Under the pieces are notes generated by a model that had not been told where the DNA came from, did not search any database, and was given only the letters and a program-made list of their open reading frames with translations. 40,596 bases of DNA from Streptomyces sp. H39-S7 (GTDB lineage Bacteria; Actinomycetota; Actinomycetes; Streptomycetales; Streptomycetaceae): the NCBI RefSeq assembly GCF_027158205.1, contig NZ_JAPVLU010000061.1, positions 837-41,432 of the forward strand, written 5' to 3'. Below are positions 40,473 to 40,596 of the stretch, in pieces; positions within the stretch are counted from its first letter, which is position 1; each line of letters starts with the position of its first letter. Position numbers and translations under genes: made by a program.

Positions 40473-40596
40473 GGTCGTGTCTGACAAATAGCGGCGTCCG
40501 CCCGGAGGGCGGGGCCCGGGGCGTCTGGTGCGTGCGATCGCAAGGCGGAGGGTCGTCCTCGTACCGGGGTACGTGGATGAGCCCGACAACGCAGTG
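40473..40596 (+). mobile_element. Left end of a probable Streptomyces mobile/MITE-like repeat (cut by window edge)
   Basis: From 40473 the sequence is GGTCGTGTCTGACAAATAG, then GC-rich short palindromes (CCGCCC/GGGCGG) and TACCGGGGTACGTGG. From memory, a family of dispersed palindromic repeats in Streptomyces starts and ends with GTCGTGTCTGACAAATAG and its complement. The other end lies outside the window, so this is a partial assignment. Confidence 0.4.

Noticed and set aside
38109..40596. Right-hand copy of the tRNA 3' end (attR)
   Set aside because: Looked for the GGTTCGAATCCCGA block by eye and found no second copy in the window.

Overview
The window looks like chromosomal DNA of a Streptomyces or a close relative. 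GC is very high with strong third-position G/C, GTG and TTG starts occur, and several typical actinomycete features are present: an XRE-DUF5753/DUF397/HATPase trio, a ydaO-type c-di-AMP riboswitch ahead of an M23 peptidase, a class F sortase, an LAXTG cell-wall protein and a Tap-like lipoprotein peptidase.

Layout. (1) 1-8318, minus strand: a seven-gene exopolysaccharide cluster. In transcription order it holds an Agd3/PelA-like secreted polysaccharide deacetylase, a PelF-type GT4 glycosyltransferase, a polytopic membrane protein, an extended SDR of LegB type, a sugar-1-phosphate nucleotidylyltransferase, a second SDR epimerase, and the first 40 residues of a spherulin-4 (Sph3/GH135-like) protein that runs off the edge. 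The pairing of a deacetylase and a spherulin-4 hydrolase with PelF and sugar-nucleotide genes resembles the Pel system and the fungal galactosaminogalactan system. (2) 8821-15081: cell-wall genes (Tat-exported amidase, LAHTG-anchored surface protein, riboswitch-controlled M23 peptidase), a Cys/His-rich small membrane protein, an AbiEi/DUF559-like protein and a winged-helix/zinc-ribbon protein. (3) 15205-17489: a decayed signal peptidase I gene and the DUF397/XRE/HATPase trio. (4) 17524-24234: a lower-GC island with an HTH protein, a degenerate HNH-like zinc protein, a ParB-like protein, an SNF2-like helicase, a cytosine-5 DNA methyltransferase and a Vsr endonuclease. This is the best candidate for a little-described defence/restriction system. 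(5) 24653-31310, minus strand: SEC-C protein, PrsW protease, TrmB, LhgO and a TPR regulator. (6) 32228-37922, plus strand: an asparagine-synthase-like protein with a Gly/Ser/Tyr-rich insertion and an apparently missing catalytic core, HolB, a membrane hydrolase-like protein and a Tap-like peptidase. (7) 38036-40596: tRNA-Thr(CGT), its terminator, gene fragments (alkyl sulfatase and a second truncated gene), a class F sortase lipoprotein, and the start of a probable mobile repeat at the right edge.

The exopolysaccharide genes plausibly act as one unit: sugar-nucleotide supply, polymerisation by PelF, passage through the membrane protein, then trimming and deacetylation outside the cell. The island in (4) has a tight ParB-helicase junction (1-base overlap) and a convergent MTase/Vsr pair, as expected of a co-inherited DNA-targeting module. 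All functional calls come from reading motifs and remembered family sequences; no searches were run.
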